DNA of 64,000 nt from Okapia johnstoni (GCA_024291935.2 CM044306.1:496001-560000), one strand, 5' to 3'; positions 42,413 to 53,675 are shown, counted from the first letter of the stretch. A program made the numbers and translations. Notes: generated by a model not told the origin, from the letters alone.

Positions 42413-43329
42413 AATTGATGCGAAGAAAAAACATCCATGGTGAACAACAAAGATGAAACAAAGCAACAACAAAACTGTCTACCCCATGCGAGAGGGCTGA
42501 TGGCCAGCGTTCCTTCGCCTGCACCGTGCAGGCTCTGACACGGGCTGAGGGCCCCCGCCCCGCACGGACCTCTCCCTCCTCCCTCTTGTGTTCCCAGAGG
42601 CTTCCTTAGGCCGTGATGGAATTTTCAACCGTCAGGAGAATCAACAGTCTACATCCAAGAACATCAGCCTCCGAGGAGACTCTCCATTCTGCACCAGAGG
42701 GTGGTCTCAGGCCGCAGTTTCAGTCCCGTGATCTCCCCTCCCCTCTTGGCTGCTACTCTCCACAAGAAGAAAGGACAGAACCCAGCGCAGGTCAGAAGCA
42801 TGTGCCTGAGATGCTGCAAACTACACCGAAGGGAAGGGCCGGGATAGTCTTTCCAGCTGCTCCAGTGGAGACGCGAGGACACAGAGGTCCAAAGAGTCTC
42901 TCTGGAGAGAAACGGGTGTTTCAGAGGAGTTTAATTTGGGGAGAGGATGGTGGTGGGTCAGGAGAGGGGGCATTCGCTGCCATGGACGTCCTTCCTTCTG
43001 GATTTCACAACCCCCCTTGGCTTTTTGTTTGTGCTCAGAATGAATTCTGTCTGTATCGCCACCAAGAAGGAACAGACCCTGCTCACTGCCAATGAGAGGC
43101 GGTGAGGGAAATGGCAACGCAGCAGACAGTTAAGCATTTCTTTCTTGTAGTTAAGGAACAAAACTTTGGAGTAGAAAATCCACATTTCTCTCTCACTGGC
43201 AAGTGGTCTGCATTCCTGCCACTTGAGATAATTCGGGTCAGAACCACCACCAGAGGAGCCCACATGAATGCTACGCAGCCATTTGTATGAAATCTGTTGT
43301 TTCTGCTCCCTTCCTGGTTAAAAGTCGAC
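42413..43329. other. Unique non-coding DNA
   Basis: No recognised repeat. A 160-codon plus frame (42613-43095) has no domain I recognise and overlaps minus frames of similar length, so it is not called. Confidence 0.5.
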
Positions 43330-43545
43330 TGTTGTTGTTGTTCAGTCACTAAGTTACATCCGACTCTTTGCGACCCCGTGGACTGCAGCAGGCCGGGCCT
43401 CCCTGTCCTTCACCGTCTCCCGGAGCTTGCTCAGACTCACGCCCAGTGTGTCAATGATGCCATCCAACAACCTCATCCTCTGTCACCCACTTCTGCTCCC
43501 GCCCTCACTCTTTCCCAGCATCAGGGTCTTTCCAGTGAGCATTCA
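43330..43545 (-). mobile_element. BovB LINE 3' end (ART2-like)
   Basis: Antisense BovB terminus with a (GTT)n-like tail: ttgttgttgttcagtcacta, gactgcagcaggccgggcct, tttcccagcatcagggtctt. Confidence 0.9.
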
Positions 43546-44080
43546 ATTAGTACATGTGAACTGTTGTAAGGAAACTCCCTCCCCCCAGTTATATTTTACA
43601 TAAATATCTTCGGCTTCATTCACCAAAGACATCTGCCATCACAGGAAAGAAGCAGATGACCGTTTAGGAGGCAGAGTTTACGATACATTAGGAGAACTCA
43701 GCTACCCCGGGAAGCTGCTAACTCAACTACACTGTGTTAAATATTTTACTGACTATAAACAAGCGTAGGAATTATGCAAGTGTGCGGCTTCAGAAAGTGC
43801 ATGAAAATAACAGTCTAATTCAACTTTAATTGGATGCCTGGACATGAAACAATAACCGACTCTTTAGCTGTAACTCTAAGGTATTATATCTCATAAAGAT
43901 CACATTTTCCAAGTACAGTAATTTATTTGAAAAGGCCTCATTGACTCATCAAATTCTGTCTTTAAAATGCTACCCCCATCCTGAGAAAATTAGATGCACA
44001 CTCTAGAATGAAATGGCCTGCCAGATAAAATGTAATTTTAATTTGAGAAAACAAAAAGGCATGTTACTCAGTACTTTATC
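43546..44080. other. AT-rich repeat-free block
   Basis: No repeat seen over more than 500 bases in an otherwise SINE-dense region. Contains words such as ctaattcaactttaattgga (43815) and cattgactcatcaaa (43942, an AP-1-like TGACTCA). No gene. Confidence 0.45.
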
Positions 44081-44339
44081 ATTTAATAAAGTTGTGTCCG
44101 ACTCTTTGCAACCCCATGGACTATACAGGGGATCTTCCCAACCCAGGTATCAAACCCAGGTCTCCCGCATTGCAGGTGGATTCTTTACCAGCTGAGCCAC
44201 AAGGGAAGCCCAAGAATACTGGAGTGGGTAGCCTATCCCTTCTCCAGCGGATCTTCCCGACCCAGGGATAGAACCAGGATCTCCTGCACTGCAGGCGGAT
44301 TCTTTACCAACTGAGCTATCAGGGAAGCCCTATTTAATA
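44081..44339 (-). mobile_element. Composite Bov-tA SINE with target duplication
   Basis: A tail/head unit, shortened between catggactatacaggggatc, followed by a second head (aagaatactggagtgggtag to 44331). Flanked by the 8-bp duplication atttaata at 44081-44088 and 44332-44339. Same composite junction as the copies at 11.7 and 19.8 kb. Confidence 0.9.
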
Positions 44340-44523
44340 GCATGATGGTATTTTTTTCAAGGCAAACAAACACAACACTTAACACCCAACATCAGGTGAG
44401 GATCAGGCCTCTGCAGTCTGCTCCCACTTGTTTTTCCAGCTTCCATCTCCGACCACAGGCCTCTCGGGGGGATCCCGCCAAGCTGCGGGTTCTGAACAGT
44501 CTCCGAAATTTCCAAGGCTGTGC

Positions 44524-44738
44524 TCTGCCAGGTGGCTCGTGGGTAAAGGATCTGCCTGCGATGCAGGAGCGGCAGGAGACCCAAGCTCAGTCCAATCCCT
44601 GGGTTGGGAAGATCCCCTGGAGAAGAGAATGACAACCCACTCCAGTGTTCTTGCCTGGAGAACCCCACAGACAGAGGAGTCTGGCGGGCTGCAGTCCATG
44701 GGGCCACAGTGTTGGACAGGACTGAGCACATAAGCATG
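44524..44738 (+). mobile_element. Bov-tA SINE
   Basis: Sense copy from ctctgccaggtggctcgtgg to caggactgagcacataagca, with an extra gcggcaggagacccaagctc in the head. Confidence 0.92.
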
Positions 44739-45155
44739 CTATGCCGCGAGTGCTCCACCCTGCCCCGGGGAGTCTAACTGGAGCACTTTCCCAAGAAGCT
44801 TCCTTTGGGTATAAATAACCCCCCTGCTCTCCTCTTCATGTGCTCAGTAGTGTTCATCGGGGATTTCCATGTTCTGGCTTTATTACTGGCCTGCCTGAGG
44901 TTTACCAGTTGTCCATTTCTCATCCACACACAGAAAACTCTTCAGGCCAAGGACCATCAGTGGATGCCCGTAGAAACTGGCACAAAACTCTTGCCAGTTT
45001 GATGCTAACATACATGACCTCAGTAAATTAACTGCAAAGCACAGTGTGGAAATCCTAAGCAGACAAAAAGAGAAACAAAAGAGCCCACTTTTCATGCTGA
45101 TACAGAACAGTCTCATAACCTCTCTATGATTTTAAGCTTAGGGAAAAAAAAACAT
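44739..45155. other. Unique non-coding DNA
   Basis: No gene or repeat recognised. Confidence 0.5.
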
Positions 45156-45393
45156 TTGGCTTGGTCCTGTGCTGTGCTCAGTCATGTCTGAGTCTTTGCG
45201 ACCTCATGGACTGTAGCCTGCCAGGCTCCCCTGTCTGTGGGATTCTCCAGGCAAGAATACTGGAGTGGGTTGCCATGCCTTCCTGCAGGGGATCTTCCTG
45301 ATCCAGGGATCAAACCCAGGTCTCTTATGTCTCCTGCACTGGCAGGCGTGTTCTTTACCATAAGGCCACCTAGGAAGTTCCTTGGTTTGGTCC
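45156..45393 (-). mobile_element. Bov-tA SINE with target duplication
   Basis: Body at about 45168-45381. Flanks ttggcttggtcc (45156-45167) and ttggtttggtcc (45382-45393), 12 bp with one mismatch. Head variant with an extra gtctcttatgtctcctgcac. Confidence 0.94.
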
Positions 45394-46075
45394 ACTCTGC
45401 TTAACATCTTTAAACATTAACTTGTAAGTTTTAAAAGCATGAAGTAACTTTCCCCCGTGTCTTCACACAGACCCAGAATAAGTGCAGCAAGAGTTGAAGG
45501 CCCCTGGCAATGCCTGACACTAAACTCTCACAGTGCATCTCCACAGGGCAGGCTGTCAGCCTCACGCAGCACAAATGTGGTCAAACTGTTTGTAAAAATC
45601 TGCTGTGTGACCCAACAATGTGTCCAAGGCTCATGCAGACTTAGGACGTTGACATTTAATTGATAACTGAGGAGCACACCCAGATGGGAATCTTACGGCT
45701 CAGAAAGAATCATAAACCACACAACTACGCATCCCTGCACATGTTTGCTCTGTGACCCTGAAAGCAATAAATGTGGTATGAAGGGGTGATGCTTTTACTC
45801 GACTTTCAGCATAACGGCTTCCCTCCTTGTGTGGCTCTTGTCTGCCGCAGGCTCGCGGGGACTCACACAGCTGCAGGGCCAAGTGGTGGTGGGAAGGAAC
45901 CCCGCTTTGCACAAGGACTCCAGCCTCAGAAGCACAGCGGCCTCTGCACCTGCCGCTGCTTGGAGGGTGGGGACGACCTTTCCTCCCACATCCAAGCCCA
46001 GGAGGGAAAACTGCCTTGGATTCCCAGTTAACTGCTCTTTGTCTGTTGTAGGAATTAATTTAAGCCACAGAGTGG

Positions 46076-46110
46076 AGGTGGGGGGGGGGGGCGGAGTGGG
46101 GGGCGGCTTA
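46076..46110 (+). repeat. G-rich run
   Basis: ggaggtg followed by a G-run of about a dozen, then gcggagtggggggcgg. Several closely spaced G-runs could form a G-quadruplex. Confidence 0.85.
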
Positions 46111-46543
46111 TGAGGGAGCTGAGCCTCCAGAATCCTTTGGTTTCCTTGACTGTGTGGAGGGTCACCAGTGCTTTTTCAGAACCGGGGAGACAGGTTGGCA
46201 GAAGCACTATGCGCTGAGCCATCTCGCCGAACTGTCCTGTGTGCTTGACTCTGGCCTATCTCTGCAAAGACAGCACAGGACAGATTAAAATCTACTTAAA
46301 AAAAAAGAAACCTCACTTTCACATCTTGGTTCATCGAACCTTATCAGAGCTGGTGCAAGGAGCAAGCCAGGCCTGTATGAGAGTCGGTTGAGAACTTTGC
46401 CTTCCCTGTGACCAGAGTCCCTGCCCAGCCCTGCGATGGTCAGAGGACACACACACACACATCCAGACACGGAAGGCTCAACAAGAAACAGCCACTTCCT
46501 GCCTCTGTGGAGTTTCCTAAACTGGTCTCATCTGTTATTCACC

Positions 46544-46575
46544 TCGGGGCGGGGGCGGGGGTCGGGGGTCACGGA
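46544..46575 (+). repeat. G-rich run
   Basis: cggggcgggggcgggggtcg then ggggtcacgg: four G-runs of four to five with single-base C/T gaps. Confidence 0.85.
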
Positions 46576-48426
46576 GGCTCAGAGCCGTACAAGGGTGCAT
46601 ACTCGTGAGCATCAGACCCTGCGCTCGCGCCTGCCACGGTGGCCCCTGCGCTGGTCCCGGGCCTCATCTTCATCTCCACAAGGAGGCTCGCCACTCCTTC
46701 CTTCCAGATGGACAGAGAAGATGCAGGCAGAGATGCAGGAGCCAGGGTGATGGATGCAGGACCAAGGTGACTCTACAGCCTGAGTTCTCTCTCCGTCAGC
46801 TGGCTTCCCTGCCACCCCGGCCGTCCTAGCAAAGTGCTGGAGCCCCTAAGTCTGCAAGACCCGCCCTCCCCTCCGCCCGCAATAAAGGACCCTCTGGACC
46901 CTGCCTCTCTCCGAAGCCCCCACCCAGCAGCTCCCAAACCATCGCTCTGGGCTAGTCCTGAGCCAAGCCCTGCTCCGGGAAGACAGCATCTTCAGTCTGT
47001 AGCTTATTCATCTCCCCCAGTGCCCCCTCCCTCCCCGGCTCAGGAAGGAGAACCAGCACACACTGTCCTCCCAGCTGCCCCCTCCCGCCCCCTCGCCACG
47101 TTGGGGCTCCTGACTCAGGCTGAATGTCACCCTTTGTCTCAGAAGCCCTGGGCCGGCTCTGACGGCTGGAAAGCCTGAACAACAGTGATGAATCAGAGTA
47201 TTTATTTTTGAGGTTTCCTCCAAGCTGCCTCTTCATCGGCTCTTAAATAGCAGCATTCAAGCTGCTACAGACAACTGCAGAAGTTTGCTGGCCCGGGGCA
47301 GCTGGTGGGGAGAACTTGGCCTTCCCGGCAACACAGGAGCAGCGTTGGCTGAGGCTCTCCAAGACCCGGCCAGGGGCAGATACGTTTAACTTGATTTTTA
47401 AAAATTATTTTCACATCTCTCAGGTTGCATGAGCAACCTGGACTCCTACGTCTAAGGGGGTGACCTTTTCTAAAACTGTGTTATGCTTTTCACTCTCCTC
47501 TAACGGTGTGACTGAAGACCACACTTTACATCTATTTGGTGCATCTGAGTGAGCTGGTGGCCCCAGGACAGGGGGACGCATAATCTCTGAATTAAAGAAC
47601 CATCCGAGGGCATGAGACTTGATGGGAAGCCCTCATGGAAGGTGAGCCATTCTTACTGAGAGTAAAACCTTAAACTCAATAACACAGTTATCAGGTTTGA
47701 GAAGGGGAAATGTAGGAATAATTCGCAAATTAAATATTCAGTCTTTCTTGCTGTGCCATTTGACTGTTACTCACAGGACAGAAAGATATTCTCCACTTAC
47801 AGCAATTATTTATACACACACAGCCCACGCCCTGCACCCCACACCCAGCCTGATGCTCTGAAGAGAGCAAAGGAGATTTTTAAAAGAAGGCAGAGAGTTA
47901 AGGGAAAAAACCAAAAGCCAACAGTGAAACTCTGAGGATGCTGGGCAGAAATACCATGATGTCAAAACACAAAACCGCCTCCAATGAAAATTATTTTAGC
48001 ACATTTACCTGTGCGTGAATCAGCCGAGTGCTGAGGGGACCAGGAGAGGGTGGGCTTGTTGTGGTCCTTGGACGACAAGGATAAAGTCTAATCTCTGATG
48101 GGGCTGGGCCTCGGACTCAGGACCCGGAATGAGAACACGGGGGCAGAAACGGCTGCCCTGCTCCCCCTGGACCTGGCCTCCTGGGGTCCCTCAGGCACAC
48201 CACCCGTCCACTAATTTGCTAACTTGAATGCTTTCTGGCAAAATGGAGAATTCTGCTTTGCTGGGGTTTCCGTCCTAACCTACGAAAGGTCACGCTCAAG
48301 CCCCAAATGTCGTTTACCATTACTGAGCCAGAAAGGACTGTCAAGAACGATGAGACTGAAAAATAAAAATAATCGCGACCACTTACTATCTTGCTGGACA
48401 TTCTACCAGACGCTTTGGGCCTATTT

Positions 48427-48637
48427 GTTACTTAACTTCAGCCGTGCCCAACTCTTTGCGACCCTAGGGCTGTAGCCCACCAGGCTCCTCTGTCTATGGG
48501 ATTTCCCAAGCAGGAATACTAGAGTGGGTTGCCATTTCCTCCTCCAGGGGATTTTCCAAACCAGGGATCGAACCTGCATCTCTGTGTGTCCTGCATCGTC
48601 AGGTGGATTCTTTACCACTACACCATCCTGGAACCTT
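48427..48637 (-). mobile_element. Bov-tA SINE
   Basis: Antisense copy from tacttaacttcagccgtgcc to actacaccatcctggaacct. Confidence 0.9.
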
Positions 48638-49055
48638 GTATTAAATATGCAGCATTTTCATTGACAGATTCGGGTGGCAAGTTCAGATGAAGAATTTTAC
48701 CATCATCTGTCAAGTAGAAATTTATTTATCTCCAAAAATAACCCATTCCTAGGTCGTAAACTTCTTAAGGGAAACAGCCCAAATCTTATTCAACCTGCCC
48801 CTGCCACCAGCAATAAAAGTTGACCTGAACAGATCTAATTTGTCCCAAAGGGCCCATTCTACAGATTCTGAGGCTTCCACCCACTCCCCAGCTGAGGGGT
48901 AGAAACCCTCTCAGTTCCCTCTCAACTCCTCCGAGATAATGAGCATTTCTTGACTCATTTCCCATCCATAAGATCAGGGTGAAAACAGGCAAGCTTGTCT
49001 GAGTCACAGGGAAACGGGAAGACAAAAACTAGGAGTGTACGTCCCAGCGGAGAAG
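48638..49055. other. Unique non-coding DNA
   Basis: No gene or repeat recognised. Confidence 0.5.
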
Positions 49056-49442
49056 GGGAGCACTGAGCTGATGCTTCTGAGCTGGGGTTGGAGAAGACTC
49101 CTGAGAGTCCCCTGGACTGCAAGGAGACCCAACCAGTCCATCCGAAAGGAGATCAGTCCTGGGTGTTCATTGGAAGGACTGATGCTGAAGCTGAAGCTCC
49201 AATACTTTGGCCGCCTGATGGGAAGAGCCAACTCACTGGAAAAGACCCTGATGCTGGGAAAGAGTGAAGGCAAGAGGAAAAGGGGGCAACAGAGGATGAG
49301 ATGGCTGGATGGCACTCACCGACTCGATGGACATGAATTTGAGCAAACTCCGGAAGACAGTGGAGGACAGGGAAGCCTGGCATGCTGCAGTCCGTGGGTT
49401 TGCAAAGAGTCAAACATGACTTAGCGATTGAACAACAACACA
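49056..49442 (+). mobile_element. BovB LINE 3' fragment
   Basis: Sense copy from gagcactgagctgatgcttc through ctggactgcaaggagaccca to gacttagcgattgaacaaca. A remnant open frame (49035-49424) still shows the [14 protein letters not shown] and [10 protein letters not shown] words of BovB. Confidence 0.94.
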
Positions 49443-49787
49443 CCAATTAACGCCTATATTATCTGAAATTAACAGGCCAGCACCTACACTGACTAACTGC
49501 AAGTGACAAGGGAACTCCTGGCAAGAAGACCTTACCCTCATGCCCAATAAGAACAACACAAAAATGATGCAATACCAGATTCCTTCTCTACCTGGAAATG
49601 TGACTCATTCGCATACTCATGGACTAACTGATGGGAAGGTGAAGTCTGCCTAACTCCCAGACAAGGAGGTATGCGCCTTTGCAGTAATTTTTCCAGGAAG
49701 TTAAGGGGCATAGCTTCCACAATGCAAAACTGCACTGGCTCCCATCTGGTAGCAGTTCTTCTAAAAAGGATCGTACACAGTGCTACA
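49443..49787. other. Unique non-coding DNA
   Basis: No gene or repeat recognised. Confidence 0.5.
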
Positions 49788-49905
49788 TTTAAAATGGGTA
49801 ACTAACAAGGACCTACTGTACGGCACAGGAAACTCTGCTCAATGTTATGGATGGGAGGGGAGTTTGAGGGAGAATGGACACAGGTATATGGTCAACTACA
49901 AACTG
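49788..49905 (+). mobile_element. Ruminant L1 3' end fragment
   Basis: gggtaactaacaaggaccta, ctgtacggcacaggaaactc, tgctcaatgttatggatggg and gagaatggacacaggtatat follow the sense L1 3' end. Confidence 0.82.
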
Positions 49906-50249
49906 GCACTCGCCAGGAGCATTTGCCATCTGCCTGTGCTGCTGCAGCTGCTGCCCTGACACTCCCTGCAGGGCATTCAGGGTGGAGAGTGAGGTGCTCT
50001 ATGCTCCAGGGAAACTGGGGCAACAGGTCTTCAGACAGTTAAGATCTTTTCAGGGACTGATTTCATGATCCCAATCCTTGAATTTCCTCATATCTAGAAA
50101 AGCACTAAATCCCTTCACGGTGACACCAGCTCCTCGAGACCAGCAGAAAACCTCTTGTAGAGAAAGCACTTGATTGCACTGAACTCCGTCTTTACCAGAA
50201 TCTGATGTGTTGCTGTGAGCAAGCCCCACACAGGCACGTGTGTCTGCTC

Positions 50250-50445
50250 TTTGAACTCCACGACAACCCTCTGACGGTCCTGTACCTGGACGTGCGCTCA
50301 GCAGCCCCTGAGGTCTGCCCTGGGGGGTGGGGATGATAGTGGCTGCACCCCCCACCCTACAGCTCATGGAGGCCAAGCAGCCAGCTCAAGGTCGCAGAAC
50401 CAGGAAGTGGAGGAGTCACTGCAGCGCAGGTCTTCCGACGCTGAA
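50250..50445 (-). mobile_element. MIR SINE
   Basis: tgaactccacgacaaccctc, ccagctcaaggtcgcagaac, caggaagtggaggagtcact and gcgcaggtcttccgac follow the antisense MIR order. The flanks 49906-50249 and 50446-50800 are unique DNA without a gene. Confidence 0.65.
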
Positions 50446-50800
50446 GTTAACCATGTTAAACGCATCCTAACAGCATCCAGATATCTCAATTTGCATCATC
50501 CTTCTCTTCCCAGACGGTATAATCTAATATACACTGCAACCTCATAAAGCATCTCCTTAGGGGTTTTATTTTCCCAATCCGTGCACCTCCCCATGGCTCT
50601 TCTGTGAATGCGCCTTCCTTGATGGGGAGGGCCCAGCCACACACACAACGAACGAATTAGAGACAGCCACGAAGGTTCCAGCCGCTGGAGGATGAGCTCG
50701 TGTCTCTCAGACATCACTTTCTCGAGACCACGACATGGCACTATGTACAGGGCTGTGACAGGTGACAGGCTGAGGGGACTGCAGGAAATAAATCCCAGGA

Positions 50801-51102
50801 TTTGGAAAGTGCTGCTGCTGCTGCTGCTGCTAAGTTGCTTCAGTCATGTCCGACTCTGTGTGACCCCATAGACGGCAGCCCACCAGGCTCCGCTGTCCCT
50901 GGGATTCTCCAGGCAAGAACACTGGAGTAGGTTGCCATTTCCTTCTCCAATGCATGAAAGTGAAAAGTGAAAGTGAAGTCACTTAGTCATGTCTGACTCT
51001 TCGAGACCCCATGGACTGCAGCCTACAAGGCTCCTCCGTCCATGGGATTTTCCAGGCAAGAGTACTGGAGTGGGGTGCCATTGCCTTCTCCTTTGGAAAG
51101 TG
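50801..51102 (-). mobile_element. Bov-A2 dimeric SINE with target duplication
   Basis: Two related monomers (50829-50950 and 50985-51091) joined by an A/G-rich linker (gcatgaaagtgaaaagtgaa). A (CTG)n tail lies at 50811-50830. The perfect 11-bp duplication tttggaaagtg is at 50801-50811 and 51092-51102. The only Bov-A2 in the window. Confidence 0.95.
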
Positions 51103-51895
51103 GGACACAGGCAAAAATTTAAAAACAAGAATTTTAAGAGGTGTCTCTAAAGGCAAGGAGCCAAACCCAGGTAGGAAATGGAAATTAGGAGTCTATATGA
51201 ATACAGAGACAGAGACAACGGCCATCCTAGGAGGACTGGACAGATAATGAGCAACAGTGGTGGGGAGGGGGCAGAAGACATGGGTGCCGACCACCCAACA
51301 CATTCCAGGAAGGACATTATTCCAGAAACAAGTCTTCACTTTGAACTCAGTGCAGGCATGTTACAGAGCGGACGTGGAGGACCTGGCCTGAGTGACTGCC
51401 GCCCCACTGTGGGGACCCTCTTTCCAACAAGAGGATGGACCAGAGGACCCTGCAGCCTCACAATGCCCTGAGACCCCTGGACTCTGTCTTTCTTGGTGAG
51501 AGAACAAGAAGCGGGAGCAGCCAGAACCCAGGGAGCGAGCCAGCAGGGACAGGGCGGAAGGCTGGGCAGCCGCCGCAGAGACGGACAGACGCCCCAGAGG
51601 GCTGGGCCGGGCGCTTCCTGTCTGTCAGGGGCCCACAGCCGGGGGCAGCGGCGGGTCCGGGCCCCAGGGAGGCAGGCTGCAGCAGCTGCCCGCCCGTGTG
51701 TGCTATCACCTGTCCCTCCAGCCGGCCGTTCACTTCTCTCTCTGCCAGGGGCTGGCAGGAGGTTAGAGTCCCTGGCCTGACAGGCCCCAGGTCAGCAGAT
51801 GCCTATTTATGCTCAGAGACAGCGTGAGCAAACCTGATCTCCATCAGTCAAAGTGTAAGTCCCGCGTAAGCGGCCGTAGAGATGGGTGGTGAAGT
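51103..51895. other. Unique DNA with a CpG-rich patch
   Basis: 51500-51750 is GC-rich with frequent CpG (for example ctgggccgggcgcttcctgt, gggggcagcggcgggtccgg). It is only about 250 bases long, and no TATA box, exon or splice context is visible. Frames of about 130 codons on both strands have no domain. Confidence 0.45.
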
Positions 51896-52105
51896 GTGGT
51901 GTGTTTGTGTGGTCACTCGTGTCTGACTCTTTGTGACCCCATGGACTGTAGCCCACAAGGCTCCTCTGTCCATGGGATTCTCCAGGCAAGAATGCTGGAG
52001 TGGGTTGTCATTTCCTTGTCCAGGGGATCTTCCCGATCCGGGATGAAACCCGTATCTCCCGCACTGGGAGGCGGGTTCTGTACCACCACACCACCTGGTA
52101 AGTCC
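51896..52105 (-). mobile_element. Bov-tA SINE
   Basis: Antisense copy from gtggtgtgtttgtgtggtca to accacaccacctggtaagtc. Confidence 0.92.
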
Positions 52106-52469
52106 AATTACAAGGATGCCCACGGTTATCAAAGGTAACATTTCAGCTCAAAGAATGTCTGCTGGAAACCGGATGGAGGCTCACAAAAATGAAAGAGACT
52201 GGCTTCCCCATGAAGGCTGGAGTCTCTCCCACCCTGAGACAGCAAAACCCAAATGAGATACCAGTCTTCCTAGGTTTGCATATAATCTGATTTTGAACTT
52301 CAAATTCTACCACTTACTCTCCTCTAACATTTAAAAATCACTTGCTGCCTCTTAGTCTTAACCACTCAACCAAAACAAACCCGCTAATAGCTGAATCAGA
52401 ATGCACCAGCCATGAAAATGCAGCATCTTGTAACTTTTGGAAGCGCCTTCTCTTCAGTTGCTTATGCCG

Positions 52470-53130
52470 TGTCAGTTTTCCACTCTCGCTGTAACTAAAG
52501 CACCAAAGACTTGGCTTAGAACAGCCAGCGGGCCCCAACCTCGCTGGCACCAGGGGCCAGTTTGGTGGAAGACAACTTTTCCACGAACAGGGCCTGTGGG
52601 GGTGGAAGTGCATTACATTATCGTGCACTTTGTCTCTATCATTATTACACCAGTTCCACCTCAGATGATCAGGCAGTAGGTCCCAGAGATTAGGGACCCA
52701 AGGAAACACAGGTTTATTATGTTGCAGCCGGGAGGTCAGTGGTCCAAAGTGAGACCTTCAGGGCTATAATCTAGGTGGGGGCGGTGCTGTGCTCTTTCTG
52801 GGGGCCGCGGTATCCTTGCTTTTTCCAGCCTTGAGAGGCTACACATCCTCCAAGGCTCATGGCCCCTCCTCATCCTCAAAGCAGAATACTCCTCCCTCTG
52901 CTTCATTATCCTTTTCTGCCTTTGACTCTCTTGTTTCACTCTTATAATTATCTGCCTAGATAATCGGCCTGCTAGAGAACTGGCCTGCAGGACAATCTCT
53001 CCATCTCAAGATCTTAACCATATCTGCAAAGCACGTTTTGCAGACTTACCTGCACAGGTAAGGCATCATTCGCAGGTCCTGGGTATGAGGATGAGGGTAT
53101 CTTTCGGGGGTCATCACTGTCTACTGCATA
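52470..53130 (-). mobile_element. Old LTR-like repeat, split by a hAT MITE
   Basis: Antisense copy. Left part 52485-52525 (ctcgctgtaactaaagcacc, aagacttggcttagaacagc); right part from 52703 (aacacaggtttattatgttg, cagccgggaggtcagtggtc, caaggctcatggcccctcct, ctccatctcaagatcttaac, ttcgcaggtcctgggtatga, tttcgggggtcatcactgtc). Removing the MITE gives the normal order of this old mammalian repeat, which has no coding part here. 52106-52469 to its left is unique. Confidence 0.72.
52526..52702 (-). mobile_element. hAT-Charlie MITE (MER1-like) nested in the LTR-like repeat
   Basis: Left end cagcgggccccaacctcgct; right end gagattagggacccaagg. Middle: aagacaacttttccacgaac, atcgtgcactttgtctctat and gttccacctcagatgatcag (complement of the shared deletion join). 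Confidence 0.82.
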
Positions 53131-53202
53131 GAGATACACATTTATTACACGGGTCCAACGAGGCATCTGCAGCAATTTTACGTCACCTTTTTGGGGGGGT
53201 GG

Positions 53203-53329
53203 GTTTTTGCCACACTGCACAGGCTTAGTTGCCCCTGGGGTATTTGGGATCTTAGTTCGCCAGCCAGGGATTGTATCTGTGTCCCCTGCATTGGAAGGTC
53301 TCCTTCCACTGGACCACCAGGGACATCCC
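53203..53329 (-). mobile_element. CHR-2 type SINE
   Basis: gtttttgccacactgcacag, ttgggatcttagttcgccag, ccagggattgtatctgtgtc and ggaccaccagggacatccca. Diverged but complete in order. Confidence 0.85.
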
Positions 53330-53463
53330 AATATATCTTCTTGTACGAAACTCTGTATTACAAACATTCCCATGTATCCATATAGTCATCAAGATTGTTT
53401 TTAAACCATATAAAGTTTCATCTAGTTGAGAAAACCCACTATAAATATAAGGTGAGGGGTGGC

Positions 53464-53675
53464 AGTGGTGGTTTAGTAGCTAAATTGTGTCCAACTCTTT
53501 TGTGACCCTATGGACTGTAGCCCGCCATGCTCCTCTGTCCATGGGATTTTCCAGGCAAGAATACTGGAGTGGATTGCCATTTCCTTCTCCAGGGGATCTT
53601 CCTGACCCAGGAATCGAACCCGGGTCTCCTGCATTGCAGGCAGATTCTTTACCGACAGAGCTATGAGGGAAGCCC
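53464..53675 (-). mobile_element. Bov-tA SINE
   Basis: Antisense full-length copy from agtggtggtttagtagctaa to agctatgagggaagcccatg. Its head (cgaacccgggtctcctgcat) is close to consensus. Similar flanks ggtgaggggtgg and ggtaaggggtga suggest a target duplication. Confidence 0.93.

Larger units (their letters stand above)
45394..48426. other. Longest SINE-free stretch, GC-rich centre
   Basis: Three kilobases without a recognisable young repeat. 46000-47200 is GC-rich, with overlapping frames of up to 114 codons on both strands but no domain. 47180-47290 and 47400-47520 are AT-richer, repeat-free. No exon, promoter or CpG island that I can support. Confidence 0.5.

Noticed and set aside
42613..43095. 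160-codon plus frame
   Set aside because: No domain recognised, and minus-strand frames of similar length overlap it.
51500..51750. CpG-rich patch as a gene promoter
   Set aside because: Short, with no TATA or initiator context and no exon beside it; only noted as a candidate.
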